47,132 bases of DNA from an uncultured Flavobacteriales bacterium (GTDB lineage: Bacteria; Bacteroidota; Bacteroidia; Flavobacteriales; UBA1820), in NCBI GenBank assembly GCA_938023515.1, contig CALJDR010000082.1, positions 1 to 47,132 of the forward strand. Direction: 5' to 3'. The position numbers and the translations under genes were made by a program. This document shows, piece after piece, positions 17,756 through 27,321 of this stretch (the stretch's first letter is position 1; each line of letters begins with the position of its first letter). The notes under the pieces were generated by a model. That model had not been told where the DNA came from and made no database searches. It was given only the letters and a program-made list of their open reading frames with translations.

Positions 17756-18577
17756 ATGAAATACGTAACAGAATCGGAATCCAACCATAAAGACCTCGAC
17801 AAAATGACCACGGAACAGCTCCTGCGCGGTATCAACCAGGAAGACAAGACCGTTCCGCTGGCGGTGGAAAAGGCCATTCCGGCTATCACCGAATTTGTGG
17901 AGAAGGCACTTCCCCGTATGAAGGAAGGCGGCCGCTTGTTCTATATCGGCGCCGGTACTTCGGGCCGTCTGGGCATTGTCGACGCTTCGGAAATACCTCC
18001 CACGTACGGAATGCCTGCCGGGGTGGTGATCGGTATCATGGCCGGCGGCGACAAGGCGATCCGCAATGCCGTGGAAGGGGCGGAAGACGATTTCGACCAG
18101 TCCTGGAGAGACCTTCAGGCGTTTGACATCACTCCGAACGATATCGTAGTGGGTATCGCCGCATCGGGCCGCACGCCGTATGTGATCGGCGGTCTGCGCG
18201 AAGCCCGCAAGTTCGGATGCCTCACCGGGGCGATCGCCTGCAATCCGGGCTCGCCTATCGCCGAAGAGGCCGAAGTGGCTATGGAGGCTGTAGTGGGGCC
18301 GGAATTTGTGACGGGAAGCACCCGTATGAAATCGGGCACGGCGCAGAAATTGATGCTCAATATGATCAGCACTTCGCTGATGATCCAGATGGGCTGTGTC
18401 GTGGGCAACCGCATGGTGGATATGCAGCTCACCAACGAAAAGCTGGTGGACCGCGGCACGAAGATGGTCCTTTTGGGCGCCCCCGCCCTGTCGTACGAAG
18501 AGGCCAATAAACTCCTGCTCCAAGAGGGTTCCGTGCGCAAGGCAGTAGCCTATTACCACAAGAACCTGAAGAAATAA
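17756..18577 (+). CDS. murQ: N-acetylmuramic acid 6-phosphate etherase MurQ
   Basis: A 273-residue cytosolic SIS-domain lyase that cleaves the lactyl ether of MurNAc-6-phosphate to GlcNAc-6-phosphate and D-lactate. It shows the N-terminal TESESN-like signature, the sugar-phosphate loop GAGTSGRLG (65-73), the catalytic Glu79 in DASEIPPTYG and the second acidic residue Glu110 in EGAED. The VTGSTRMKSGTAQKLMLNM block is also typical. It is slightly shorter than the Escherichia coli enzyme, mainly at the N-terminus. It sits between the kinase and two secreted glycosidases. Confidence 0.96.
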   Translation: MKYVTESESNHKDLDKMTTEQLLRGINQEDKTVPLAVEKAIPAITEFVEKALPRMKEGGRLFYIGAGTSGRLGIVDASEIPPTYGMPAGVVIGIMAGGDKAIRNAVEGAEDDFDQSWRDLQAFDITPNDIVVGIAASGRTPYVIGGLREARKFGCLTGAIACNPGSPIAEEAEVAMEAVVGPEFVTGSTRMKSGTAQKLMLNMISTSLMIQMGCVVGNRMVDMQLTNEKLVDRGTKMVLLGAPALSYEEANKLLLQEGSVRKAVAYYHKNLKK

Positions 18578-18596
18578 ACCAATACGACTACAACCC

Positions 18597-20159
18597 ATGA
18601 AAGTTACAAGATTTTTCCTCACGGCTGCCGTTCTGTGCTCGGCCCTGTTTGCAGGGGCGCAGGATAAGCCGTCCAAGTACGAGATGCGGGCCGGATGGAT
18701 GGCTTCCGTAGCCAATATCAACTGGCCGGCCAAAAAGGGCCTGACGCAGGAAGAACTGAAAAAAGGTTTCATCGTCTATCTCGATTCGCTGGCCGCGGTG
18801 AATGCCAATGCCGTGATCATGCAGATACGTCCTACGGGCGATTCGTTCTATCCGAGCGCCCTGGAGCCTTGGAGTATTTATCTGACGGGTGTACAGGGAC
18901 AGGCTCCCGAGCCGCTGTGGGATCCGGTGGGTTTTATGGTGGAGGAAGCGCATAAACGCGGAATGGAATTCCACGCATGGCTGAACCCCTATCGTATCGC
19001 CCAGAACGACACCACGAAATTTGCCGGTACGCACGCCATCCAGGAACATCCGGAATGGTTCGTCACCTACGGCGGGCAGATGTATTTCGATCCGGGTAAT
19101 CCCGGCAGCGCGAAATACACCAACGAGGTGGTCCGGGAACTGGTGAGCCGCTACGATGTGGACGGTATCCATTTCGACGATTATTTCTATCCGTACAAAG
19201 TCAGCGCCAAGGATGCCGAAGGAAAGAGCTATGTGGTGGATTTCCCCGACTCGCTTTCCTGGGAAATATACGGCAAGCCGTTCTTTAAGGACAAAGACGC
19301 CTGGCGCCGCAACAATGTGGATCAGCTGATCAAACAGCTTTCCCAGACGATCCGCGAAACGAAACCGTGGGTGAAATTCGGCATCAGTCCGTTCGGGGTA
19401 TGGCGCAATAAATCGACCGACCCGGTGCGCGGTTCCGATACGCAGGCCGGTGTGGAGAACTACGACGACCTTTACGCCGATATCCTGCTGTGGAGCGAGA
19501 AAGGCTGGATCGATTACGTAACTCCGCAATTGTACTGGAAGATAGGCAAGAAGATCGTAGATTACCCAATCCTGCTCGACTGGTGGATTAAATACTCCAA
19601 CGGCCGCCATTTGTACATCGGTCATTCGATGGGCAACGGGGCCGACGAGATCGAGCGCCAGATCGATATGCTCCGCGCCAAAGGCTACGAGCAGGCGCAG
19701 GGATCGTTCTATTGGAACGCCGCTTCCGTGCTCCGCAATGCCAAAGACCGGGAGAGCGGCCGCGAGATGAACCCGATGCTCAGGAACCTGAACAAATACC
19801 CGGCGCTCGTACCGCCGATGCCCTGGCACGATATGACCGCGCCTCTGGCCGCGAGCGGCCTTGCGGTGAGCGGCAGCCAGCCTATCGTCGAGGTATCCTG
19901 GACGCCGACTTATTCGGACAACCTGATGTATTTCCTGGTGTACAAGTTCGAAAAAGGACAGCCGGTGGATGTATCCGATCCTTCGGCCATCATCGCCAAG
20001 CTGCACTACGAAAACGACGGACGCATGACCTACTACGACAAACAGGACCGGAAAGGAGAGTTCACCTACGCGGTGACCGCCGTTTCCCGCAATAACGTCG
20101 AAAGCCCGGCCGTGGCCGAAACGGTGAAAGTGTCCAAATCCAAAGTCAAAGTAAAATAA
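18597..20159 (+). CDS. GHL10-family secreted glycoside hydrolase, copy 1 (DigH/YngK-like)
   Basis: 520 residues with a signal peptide (about 1-21, ending LFAGAQ). The TIM-barrel GHL10 domain (about 28-400) includes KYEMRAGW (27-34), GMEFHAWLNPYR (122-133) and the likely catalytic acidic strand HFDDYFYPY (192-200). A C-terminal fibronectin-III-like domain (about 420-515) ends in a Lys-rich tail. Escherichia coli DigH of this family cleaves peptide-free glycan strands of peptidoglycan, which fits the salvage operon. The start is 19 bases after murQ. The protein is closely similar to, and collinear with, the next gene. Confidence 0.85.
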   Translation: MKVTRFFLTAAVLCSALFAGAQDKPSKYEMRAGWMASVANINWPAKKGLTQEELKKGFIVYLDSLAAVNANAVIMQIRPTGDSFYPSALEPWSIYLTGVQGQAPEPLWDPVGFMVEEAHKRGMEFHAWLNPYRIAQNDTTKFAGTHAIQEHPEWFVTYGGQMYFDPGNPGSAKYTNEVVRELVSRYDVDGIHFDDYFYPYKVSAKDAEGKSYVVDFPDSLSWEIYGKPFFKDKDAWRRNNVDQLIKQLSQTIRETKPWVKFGISPFGVWRNKSTDPVRGSDTQAGVENYDDLYADILLWSEKGWIDYVTPQLYWKIGKKIVDYPILLDWWIKYSNGRHLYIGHSMGNGADEIERQIDMLRAKGYEQAQGSFYWNAASVLRNAKDRESGREMNPMLRNLNKYPALVPPMPWHDMTAPLAASGLAVSGSQPIVEVSWTPTYSDNLMYFLVYKFEKGQPVDVSDPSAIIAKLHYENDGRMTYYDKQDRKGEFTYAVTAVSRNNVESPAVAETVKVSKSKVKVK

Positions 20160-20170
20160 GCGGGCAGGCC

Positions 20171-21724
20171 ATGAACGCCGTAAAGAATACGCTCGTCGCC
20201 CTGCTCGCGGTATTTTCGCTGAGCCTGTGCGCACAGAACCTCCATCCGAAATACGAGATGAGGGCCGGATGGGTGGCCTCGGTCGGCAATATGGACTGGC
20301 CCAGTAAAAAAGGCCTTTCCGTCGAGCAGCAGAAAGCCGAGTACATCGCCTACCTTGACACGCTGGCCGCTATGAACGCTAACGCGATCGTAATGCACAT
20401 ACGCCCCACGGCGGATGCTTTCTATCCGTCGGATGTGGAGCCCTGGAGTCAGTTCCTCACCGGTGTGCAGGGACAGGCGCCGGATCCGCTGTACGATCCG
20501 GTGGCGTTTATGATCGAAGAAACGCATAAACGCGGAATGGAATTCCATGCCTGGCTGAACCCTTACCGGGTGTCGATGGCCGGGGATTCCACGCAGTTCG
20601 CGCCAACCCACGAATTCTGGAAGCACCGCGACTGGTTCGTCGAGTACGGAGGCAAATGGTATTTTGACCCGGGTATCCCCGAGTGCCGCGAATTCGCCAA
20701 CAAAATGCTTCTTGACCTGGTGAAACGCTACGATGTGGACGCCATCCATTTCGACGATTATTTCTATCCCTACAAGGTGGCCGCCAAGGATGCCGAAGGG
20801 AAATCCTACATCGTCGAATTCCCCGATTCGGTTTCCTGGGGAAAATACGGCAAGCCGTTCTTCAAGGATCGGGATATGTGGCGCCGCCACAACGTGAACC
20901 TGCTCATCGAAGAATTCAGCCAGACCATCCGCGGGGCCAAACCGTGGGTGAAATTTGGCATCAGCCCGTTCTGCGTATGGCGCAACGCTTCGAAAGACCC
21001 GCGCGGGTCGGAGACGTTCGTCCAGCAGACGAACTACGACGATCTCTACGCCGACATCCTGCTGTGGATGGACAAAGGCTGGATCGATTATGTGACCCCG
21101 CAGCTGTACTATCCCACTACCAACAAGAACGCCAACTACGACAAGGTCCTTTCCTGGTGGTCGAACCTGACCCAGCCGGACAAGTTCCACCTGTATGTCG
21201 GGCTTTCGATGTGGAATGAAACCCCGGAACTTCAGTACGAGATCGCCGAGCAGCGCAAGATGCCGGATAAAGTGCAGGGCACTTTTTTCTGGAGCACCAA
21301 GGTGTTCATGCAGAATAAAAAAGGTCTCAACCAAGCGCTGAAAGCTGCCGAGTACAAATATCCGGCGCTTGTCCCCCCGATGCCCTGGCACGATATGACA
21401 GCGCCCGCCGCCGCGGAAAACCTTTCTGCTGTCGGTATGGCCTATCTGGTAAAACTCTCGTGGGATACCGCCTATTCGGACAACCTGATGAACTATCTGG
21501 TCTACCGGTTCGCCAAAGGACAGGCCGTAGACTTGAGCGATCCGTCCGCCATCATCGCCAAGATCCCTTACGGGAACGATAAGCAAAAGACCTATCTGGA
21601 CGAGACCGCCGGCCCCGGGGAATACACCTATGCCGTGACGGCTCTTTCGCGCAACAATGTCGAGAGTGCTCCGGCGGAGATCGCAGTCAAAGTAAGCAAA
21701 ACTAAAGTAACGAATAAAAAATAA
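20171..21724 (+). CDS. GHL10-family secreted glycoside hydrolase, copy 2
   Basis: 517 residues, with the same architecture as its upstream neighbour: signal peptide (about 1-21), GHL10 barrel with KYEMRAGW at 27-34 and an HFDDYFYPY strand, then a fibronectin-III-like domain and a basic tail. The first 100 residues align without gaps to copy 1, about two-thirds identical by eye, so this is a tandem duplication that has diverged. It starts 11 bases after copy 1. Differences cluster in loops such as the segment after AWLNPYR, which could reflect different substrate lengths. Periplasmic peptidoglycan glycosidase is the best guess. Confidence 0.85.
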   Translation: MNAVKNTLVALLAVFSLSLCAQNLHPKYEMRAGWVASVGNMDWPSKKGLSVEQQKAEYIAYLDTLAAMNANAIVMHIRPTADAFYPSDVEPWSQFLTGVQGQAPDPLYDPVAFMIEETHKRGMEFHAWLNPYRVSMAGDSTQFAPTHEFWKHRDWFVEYGGKWYFDPGIPECREFANKMLLDLVKRYDVDAIHFDDYFYPYKVAAKDAEGKSYIVEFPDSVSWGKYGKPFFKDRDMWRRHNVNLLIEEFSQTIRGAKPWVKFGISPFCVWRNASKDPRGSETFVQQTNYDDLYADILLWMDKGWIDYVTPQLYYPTTNKNANYDKVLSWWSNLTQPDKFHLYVGLSMWNETPELQYEIAEQRKMPDKVQGTFFWSTKVFMQNKKGLNQALKAAEYKYPALVPPMPWHDMTAPAAAENLSAVGMAYLVKLSWDTAYSDNLMNYLVYRFAKGQAVDLSDPSAIIAKIPYGNDKQKTYLDETAGPGEYTYAVTALSRNNVESAPAEIAVKVSKTKVTNKK

Positions 21725-21729
21725 CGATT

Positions 21730-23109
21730 ATGTCACAACAAGCACAGCCGGCCGAGGAGGCCATTGCCGTTACTATGACCAAACGCAAACCCTGGCAATG
21801 GGTTCCCACGGCTTATTTCTATCAGGCCATCCCCAATACGGTGATGCAGTCGCTGATCGTGTATTTCTACATCGCGATGAACGTCAACCCGAAAGTGTCG
21901 GGTATCGCCGTGAGCCTTTTGTACCTTCCGTGGTTTATCAAGCCTCTCTGGGGCCCTATCGTCGACATCCTGAAGACCAAGAAATGGTGGGCCATGTGGA
22001 TGCAGATCATCGTAGGTGTCGGTTTTGCCGCTACGGCGCTATTGGTGCCGGCATTAGGGGCGGACTCGGGTAAGATATTCGCCTATACGCTGATACCTTT
22101 TGTCCTGATAGCCCTTTCGGCAGCCACCTATGACGTGGCCTCCGACGGTATGTATATGATCAACCTAAACCCCAACCAGCAGTCTATCTGGGTGGGGCTG
22201 CGTTCGACGGCCTTCCGTGTAGGATGGCTGTTGGTGGACGGCGGTATGCTTTGGCTGGTAGGTTATGTGGCCGGTGAAGGCGCTCTGCCGCTCAGTGACA
22301 AGATGCTCTGGGCCTGGCAGGTAACATTCTTCGTATTGGCGGGCATTACGTTCGTCACGGCGGTTTACAATTTCTGGGCATTCCCGCAGGACCCGCACCG
22401 CGCCGCACAGGATGGGGTGGATGTAAAGACTATCGGCGGTATCATGAAAGAGTTCGGCCGCTCGGTAGTGACTTTCATGGAAAAACCCAATATCGTATGG
22501 GGTATCCTGTTCCTGGTATTGTACCGAACCGGTGAAGCGCAGTTGTTGCAGATATTACCCTCGTTCTTTACCGATTCGGTCGAGAACGGAGGACTGCAGA
22601 TCCCGATGGAGGCCCAGGGCCTGATCAAAGGGACAATAGGAGTGATAACCCTCATCATAGGCGGTATCGTCGGCGGTTTCGCGATCGCGAAAAAAGGGCT
22701 CCGGTTCTGGCTGCTGCCGATGATCCTGATCCTCAACCTGCCGAATATCGGCTATATCCTGCTCTCGATGAATCCGGGTATCGTACATGAACTGGGCACG
22801 ATGGGCCTGGCCCTGGTGGGCATCGTAGTGGGTCTGGGTTATTTCGGATACGGGTTCTCGTTCACTTCGTACACGATGTACATGGTGTATATCTCCCGCG
22901 GCAAGTTCGCTACGTCGCACTATGCGATATGCTCGGGTCTGATGGCCCTTTCGCTCATCTGGCCCAAGGCCATCAGCGGATTTACCGTCACGGCGCTGGG
23001 TTACGAATGGTTCTTCTGGATGGTGGTCATCCTGGGTACGCTCCCTTCGGTACTGCTGTACCGCAAACTGGGCGTGGACAAAGGATTCGGAAAGGCCACG
23101 AAAGAATAA
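21730..23109 (+). CDS. AmpG-like MFS permease
   Basis: A 459-residue inner-membrane protein with about 12 helices. It has the AmpG/PAT-type first loop (LLYLPWFIKPLWGPIVD, about 55-72) and an ATYDVASDGMYM block near residue 137, comparable to the AmpG YDA-D region. AmpG imports anhydro-muropeptides. Here the neighbours are NagZ, MurQ and AnmK, so the cargo is probably (anhydro)MurNAc or a small muropeptide (inference). It starts five bases after the second GHL10 gene. A MurNAc-specific MurT-type role is an alternative. Confidence 0.8.
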   Translation: MSQQAQPAEEAIAVTMTKRKPWQWVPTAYFYQAIPNTVMQSLIVYFYIAMNVNPKVSGIAVSLLYLPWFIKPLWGPIVDILKTKKWWAMWMQIIVGVGFAATALLVPALGADSGKIFAYTLIPFVLIALSAATYDVASDGMYMINLNPNQQSIWVGLRSTAFRVGWLLVDGGMLWLVGYVAGEGALPLSDKMLWAWQVTFFVLAGITFVTAVYNFWAFPQDPHRAAQDGVDVKTIGGIMKEFGRSVVTFMEKPNIVWGILFLVLYRTGEAQLLQILPSFFTDSVENGGLQIPMEAQGLIKGTIGVITLIIGGIVGGFAIAKKGLRFWLLPMILILNLPNIGYILLSMNPGIVHELGTMGLALVGIVVGLGYFGYGFSFTSYTMYMVYISRGKFATSHYAICSGLMALSLIWPKAISGFTVTALGYEWFFWMVVILGTLPSVLLYRKLGVDKGFGKATKE

Positions 23110-23124
23110 CAGGGTAAAAAACCA

Positions 23125-23162
23125 GGACGACCGCCCGCATTGGCGGGCGGTCGTCCGCTTTT
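23125..23162 (+). terminator. Strong hairpin between the permease and anmK genes
   Basis: A perfect 14-base stem (GGACGACCGCCCGC / GCGGGCGGTCGTCC, loop ATTG) at 23125-23156, followed only by GCTTTT. It ends about 20 bases before the anmK start. The short T-run suggests partial termination or mRNA-end protection rather than a full stop. Confidence 0.65.
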
Positions 23163-23177
23163 AAAACGATGGAAGTT

Positions 23178-24251
23178 ATGGCAAAAAAAGAATACAAAGC
23201 GATAGGGCTCATGTCCGGAACCTCATTGGATGGACTGGACATGGTATATGTGGTATTCCGCGACAAGAACGGGAAATGGGAATACGAAATAGAAAAAGCG
23301 GATACCAAACCGTACAATCCCGAATGGAAAGAAAGCCTTAAAATGTCTTTCTACCAGTCCGGGGAGGCGCTTACGGCCCTCGATGCCGAATACGGCCGTT
23401 ACCTGGGCCAAAAGGTCAAGGAATTCGTCCGCGAACAAGGCATTGCCGAAGTGGATTTCGTCGCTTCGCACGGCCATACGGTCTTCCACCGCCCCGATCT
23501 GGGCTACAACCTCCAGATAGGCAGCGGCGCCCATTTGTATGCCACGTGCGGCATCCCGGTGGTGTGCGATTTCCGGACGCTCGACGTGGCGTTCGGCGGG
23601 CAGGGAGCTCCCCTGGTGCCGATAGGCGACAAACTGCTTTTCTCGGAGTACGACTACTGCCTGAATATTGGCGGCTTTGCCAATGTTTCGTTCGACAACG
23701 AACAGGGCAAACGCATCGCCTACGACCTTTGCCCGGCCAATTACGTGCTCAACCGCCTGATGCGCACCAAAGGTCACGAATACGACAAGGACGGGGAGAC
23801 GGCGCGTTCCGGAAAGGTAAATAAAGAACTTTTCGATGCGCTTAACGCTTTAGAATACTACCATCGCCAGCCGCCCAAGTCGCTCGCCCAGGAATGGGTC
23901 GACAAGAACGTGATGCCGCTGGTGGAAGGTTGCAAAGACGAATTCAAAAACCTCATAGCCACCCTGACCGAGCATTCCTCGTACCAGATCGCCCGCAATT
24001 TCCGCCCGGGCAGCAAAGTGCTGGTCACCGGCGGGGGAGCCTACAATGTGTATATGCTGGAGCGCGTAAAGGCCTATGCGGACATCGAGTTCATCAAGCC
24101 GGCCAAGAACATCATCGATTTCAAGGAAGCCCTTATCTTCGCTTTCCTGGGACTTCGGCGCGTGCTCAACCAGCCTAACTGCCTGGCCAGCGTGACCGGG
24201 GCGACCCACGATGTACTGTCGGGGGCGTGCTACGGGTTCAAGATAGAATAA
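23178..24251 (+). CDS. anmK: Anhydro-N-acetylmuramic acid kinase AnmK
   Basis: 357 residues from this start. AnmK opens the 1,6-anhydro ring and phosphorylates it, making MurNAc-6-phosphate, the substrate of the neighbouring MurQ. Seen features are GLMSGTSLDGLD near the N-terminus, the substrate block SHGHTVFHRP, and the C-terminal VLVTGGGAYN nucleotide loop. An in-frame ATG at 23169 is also possible, but the MAKKEYKAIG start fits the family better. It lies directly after the hairpin at 23125, so its level may differ from the genes before it. Confidence 0.95.
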   Translation: MAKKEYKAIGLMSGTSLDGLDMVYVVFRDKNGKWEYEIEKADTKPYNPEWKESLKMSFYQSGEALTALDAEYGRYLGQKVKEFVREQGIAEVDFVASHGHTVFHRPDLGYNLQIGSGAHLYATCGIPVVCDFRTLDVAFGGQGAPLVPIGDKLLFSEYDYCLNIGGFANVSFDNEQGKRIAYDLCPANYVLNRLMRTKGHEYDKDGETARSGKVNKELFDALNALEYYHRQPPKSLAQEWVDKNVMPLVEGCKDEFKNLIATLTEHSSYQIARNFRPGSKVLVTGGGAYNVYMLERVKAYADIEFIKPAKNIIDFKEALIFAFLGLRRVLNQPNCLASVTGATHDVLSGACYGFKIE

Positions 24252-24287
24252 CTGAGATAGAACAGAGAAAGCAGGAGGAGTAATAAA

Positions 24288-27116
24288 ATGTTATCAGCAT
24301 CGTATCAGAGTTTTATAGACGACATCAAGAAGTCGGTCGATCCCAAGCGCATCTATACGGACCCGCTCCGTACGTTCGCTTACGGGACGGACGCCAGTTT
24401 CTACCGGTTCGTGCCCAAAGTGGTCGTCCGGGCATTCAACGAGGCGGAATTGCGCGATATCCTCGCCGCATCCGCCCGGCATAAAGTTCCCGTCACTTTC
24501 CGGGCGGCCGGGACCAGCCTTTCGGGGCAGGCCTCCACGGATTCCGTGCTGGTACTCGTGTCCGAAGGTTGGGAAAAATACGAAGTGCTGGACGGGGGTA
24601 AGATCATCCGCAGCCAGGCGGGCATCGTCGGCGCGCGGCTGAACCAGATCCTCAAGCCTTTCGGACGGAAGATAGGGCCCGACCCCGCATCGGTGGGCTC
24701 CGCCATGATAGGCGGTATCGTAGCCAACAACGCCAGCGGGATGAACGGGACCAACGAGAACTCTTACCGGACACTCCGCTCGATCCGCATCATCCTGGCG
24801 GACGGTACGGTGCTCGATACGGGTTCGCACGTCTCCCGGGAGGAATTCCTCCATACGCACCGCGATTTTATCGCCAAAATTATCGAGATACGCGATGCCA
24901 TACGGGCCAATAAACCCTTGGCCGAACGTATCCTGAAAAAATACAGCATCAAGAACACGACGGGGCTTTCCATCGATCCGTTCGTCCATTTCGACGATCC
25001 GTTCGATATCATCACGCACCTGATGGTGGGTTCCGAAGGGACGCTGGCGTTCATTTCCGAAGTGGAAATGGATACCCTTCCCCTAATCCCCTACAAGGCC
25101 AGTGCGATGCTCTATTTCGGGAACATCGTCGACGCCTGCAAGGCCGTGCAGAACCTCAAGCCTCTGCCGGTCGATACGGCCGAACTGCTCGACCGCGGCG
25201 CCTTGCGCTCGGTGGAGAACAACGACGGCATCCCTGAATTCATAAAAGACCTTCCCGACGGGGCGACGGCCATCCTGCTGGAAACCAAGGCTTCGGATCA
25301 GGAAACACTCGAAAAGAACATCGAGCACGTCCGCGAGGCAGTCAGCTCGCTGGAAACGCTTTACCCCATCGAGTTCACGACCGACCCGAAAGTATATTCC
25401 AATTATTGGCGCATTCGTTCCGGGGTATTCCCGGCTGTGGGCGCTATGCGTCCCAACGGCACGTCCTGTCTGATCGAGGACATCGTGTTCCCGGTGGAAG
25501 TACTGCCTACGGCGGTCGCTGAATTGCAGACCTTACTGGCCGAACACGGGTACCAGGATGCGGTGATATACGGGCATTCCATCGAAGGGAACTTCCATTT
25601 CATCCTCAATCAGGATTTCGCTACGGAAAGCGAAGTAAAACGCTTCCAGAAGCTGTTGGACAGCGTGGTGGAATTCGTGGTAGACCGGTACGACGGGTCG
25701 CTCAAGGGAGAACACGGTACGGGCCGCAATATCGCGCCTTTTGTGCGCCATGAGTGGGGCGACGATGCGTACAACGTGATGGTCGAGGTCAAGAAACTGT
25801 TCGACCCCGACGGCCGGCTCAACGAGGGCGTGATCTTCAACGACGATCCCCTCTGCCATATCAAGAACCTCAAGACCCTTACCGAGACCGATCCCCATGT
25901 GGACAAGTGTATCGAATGCGGGTTTTGCGAGGTTAATTGCCTGACCAACGGCTTTACGCTTTCGGCCCGACAGCGCACGGTCATCCAGCGCGAAGTTTCC
26001 CGGCTGAAGAATACGGGGGAAAATCCCGAACTGTTGACCGAACTGGAAAAAGCGTTCCAATATTTTGGCAACGAAACCTGCGCCAAGGACGGCCTCTGCG
26101 CCACTTCGTGCCCGGTAAATATCGATACGGGTAAACTGATCCAGGATATCCGTGAGGCTGAGGCGTCGAATACGGCTAAAAAGATCGCCAAATGGGTGGC
26201 GGATCATTTTTCGACGGTAACCTCCTCCATGCGGGTAGGACTCAAGTTCGTCAACGGTGTGCACAGTGTGCTGGGTACTTCGCTGATGAGTTCCGTAGCC
26301 CGGGGCGCCCGCAAAATCACGTTCAACGCTTTGCCGCTCTGGACCCCGGCGATGCCCAAGGGTATTGACAAACCGGTACAGCCGCCTGTGAAAGCGTCCA
26401 ATCCGGATAAGGTGGTTTATTTCCCCAGCTGTATCAACCAGGTGATGGGCGCCGCCAAAGGCGATCCCGACCAGGAACCGCTCCATCTGGTATTCACCCG
26501 TCTGCTGGCCAAATCCGGCTACGAGGTGATCTTCCCCAAAAACATGGGCAACCTGTGCTGCGGGACCATCTGGGAGAGTAAAGGATTTATCGCCGATGCA
26601 GACCGCAAAACGGCCGAATTGGAGGCCGCTTTGCTGGAAGCCTCGGAGAATGGCAAGTATCCGGTCATCTGCGACCAGAGCCCGTGCCTGTACCGGATGC
26701 TCAAGAAGATAAAAAGCGTGAAGATGTACGAGCCGGTGGAATTCATCGACAAGTATCTGATGGACCGCCTCGAATTTACCAAGGTGCCGGAAAAGGTCGC
26801 CATTCACGTAACCTGTTCCATGACAAAACTGGGCAAGGGCGATGTCCTGCGCCGGGTAGCGGAAGTCTGCGCCGAAAAAGTATTCGTCCCTGCCGAGGTG
26901 GGTTGCTGCGGCTTTGCCGGAGACCGGGGATTCACCTATCCGGAGATGAACGCTTTTGCCCTGCGCAAACTGAAAAAACAATTAGAGGCCGAAGGCATAC
27001 GCAACGGGTATTCCAACTCCCGTACGTGTGAGATCGGACTGAATACCAACAGCGGTATTCCTTATCAGTCGCTCGTGTACCTGGTGGACCGCTGTACCAA
27101 ACCGAAGAACAAATAG
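24288..27116 (+). CDS. FAD-linked oxidoreductase with Fe-S and CCG domains (D-lactate / D-2-hydroxyacid dehydrogenase type)
   Basis: 942 residues. An N-terminal FAD_binding_4 domain (about 40-200, with TFRAAGTSLSGQA and GGIVANNASGMNG) and a GlcD-type C-terminal domain are followed by two Fe-S motifs, C541-IE-C544-GF-C547-EVN-C551 and C598...C604...C608-P. Two CCG segments follow (NLCCGTIW and GCCGFAGD). Such enzymes oxidise D-lactate, D-2-hydroxyglutarate or glycolate and pass electrons to quinones. It starts 36 bases after anmK and is the last gene before a terminator. Because MurQ releases D-lactate, oxidation of D-lactate to pyruvate is the best-supported role here (inference). A D-2-hydroxyglutarate dehydrogenase of the YdiJ type is the alternative. 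Confidence 0.85.
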   Translation: MLSASYQSFIDDIKKSVDPKRIYTDPLRTFAYGTDASFYRFVPKVVVRAFNEAELRDILAASARHKVPVTFRAAGTSLSGQASTDSVLVLVSEGWEKYEVLDGGKIIRSQAGIVGARLNQILKPFGRKIGPDPASVGSAMIGGIVANNASGMNGTNENSYRTLRSIRIILADGTVLDTGSHVSREEFLHTHRDFIAKIIEIRDAIRANKPLAERILKKYSIKNTTGLSIDPFVHFDDPFDIITHLMVGSEGTLAFISEVEMDTLPLIPYKASAMLYFGNIVDACKAVQNLKPLPVDTAELLDRGALRSVENNDGIPEFIKDLPDGATAILLETKASDQETLEKNIEHVREAVSSLETLYPIEFTTDPKVYSNYWRIRSGVFPAVGAMRPNGTSCLIEDIVFPVEVLPTAVAELQTLLAEHGYQDAVIYGHSIEGNFHFILNQDFATESEVKRFQKLLDSVVEFVVDRYDGSLKGEHGTGRNIAPFVRHEWGDDAYNVMVEVKKLFDPDGRLNEGVIFNDDPLCHIKNLKTLTETDPHVDKCIECGFCEVNCLTNGFTLSARQRTVIQREVSRLKNTGENPELLTELEKAFQYFGNETCAKDGLCATSCPVNIDTGKLIQDIREAEASNTAKKIAKWVADHFSTVTSSMRVGLKFVNGVHSVLGTSLMSSVARGARKITFNALPLWTPAMPKGIDKPVQPPVKASNPDKVVYFPSCINQVMGAAKGDPDQEPLHLVFTRLLAKSGYEVIFPKNMGNLCCGTIWESKGFIADADRKTAELEAALLEASENGKYPVICDQSPCLYRMLKKIKSVKMYEPVEFIDKYLMDRLEFTKVPEKVAIHVTCSMTKLGKGDVLRRVAEVCAEKVFVPAEVGCCGFAGDRGFTYPEMNAFALRKLKKQLEAEGIRNGYSNSRTCEIGLNTNSGIPYQSLVYLVDRCTKPKNK

Positions 27117-27132
27117 GATTCTCCCGTTAGTG

Positions 27133-27163
27133 AAAAAGCGCCGCGAATGCGGCGCTTTTTTTT
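27133..27163 (+). terminator. Terminator of the salvage operon
   Basis: Stem AGCGCCGC / GCGGCGCT with loop GAAT, preceded by A-run and followed by eight T. Confidence 0.92.
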
Positions 27164-27234
27164 GCATCGATTGTTCCCATGGATTGTTGGCCGTATATCT
27201 GGGGGAAGACCAGGGAAGCCCCGGAATAAATGTT

Positions 27235-27264
27235 AAAAAACGGCCCCGCTTTTGGGCGGGGCCG
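27235..27264 (-). terminator. Terminator of the riboswitch-lipoprotein unit
   Basis: Arms CGGCCCCGC and GCGGGGCCG at 27241-27264. On the minus strand the hairpin is followed by a T-run (the A-run at 27235-27240), so it ends the lipoprotein transcript. Confidence 0.85.
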
Positions 27265-27321
27265 GACTTTGATGACGGAGCGGGAAATCCTAATGCCTGC
27301 TCTGTTTGGGCAAAAAGGAAT

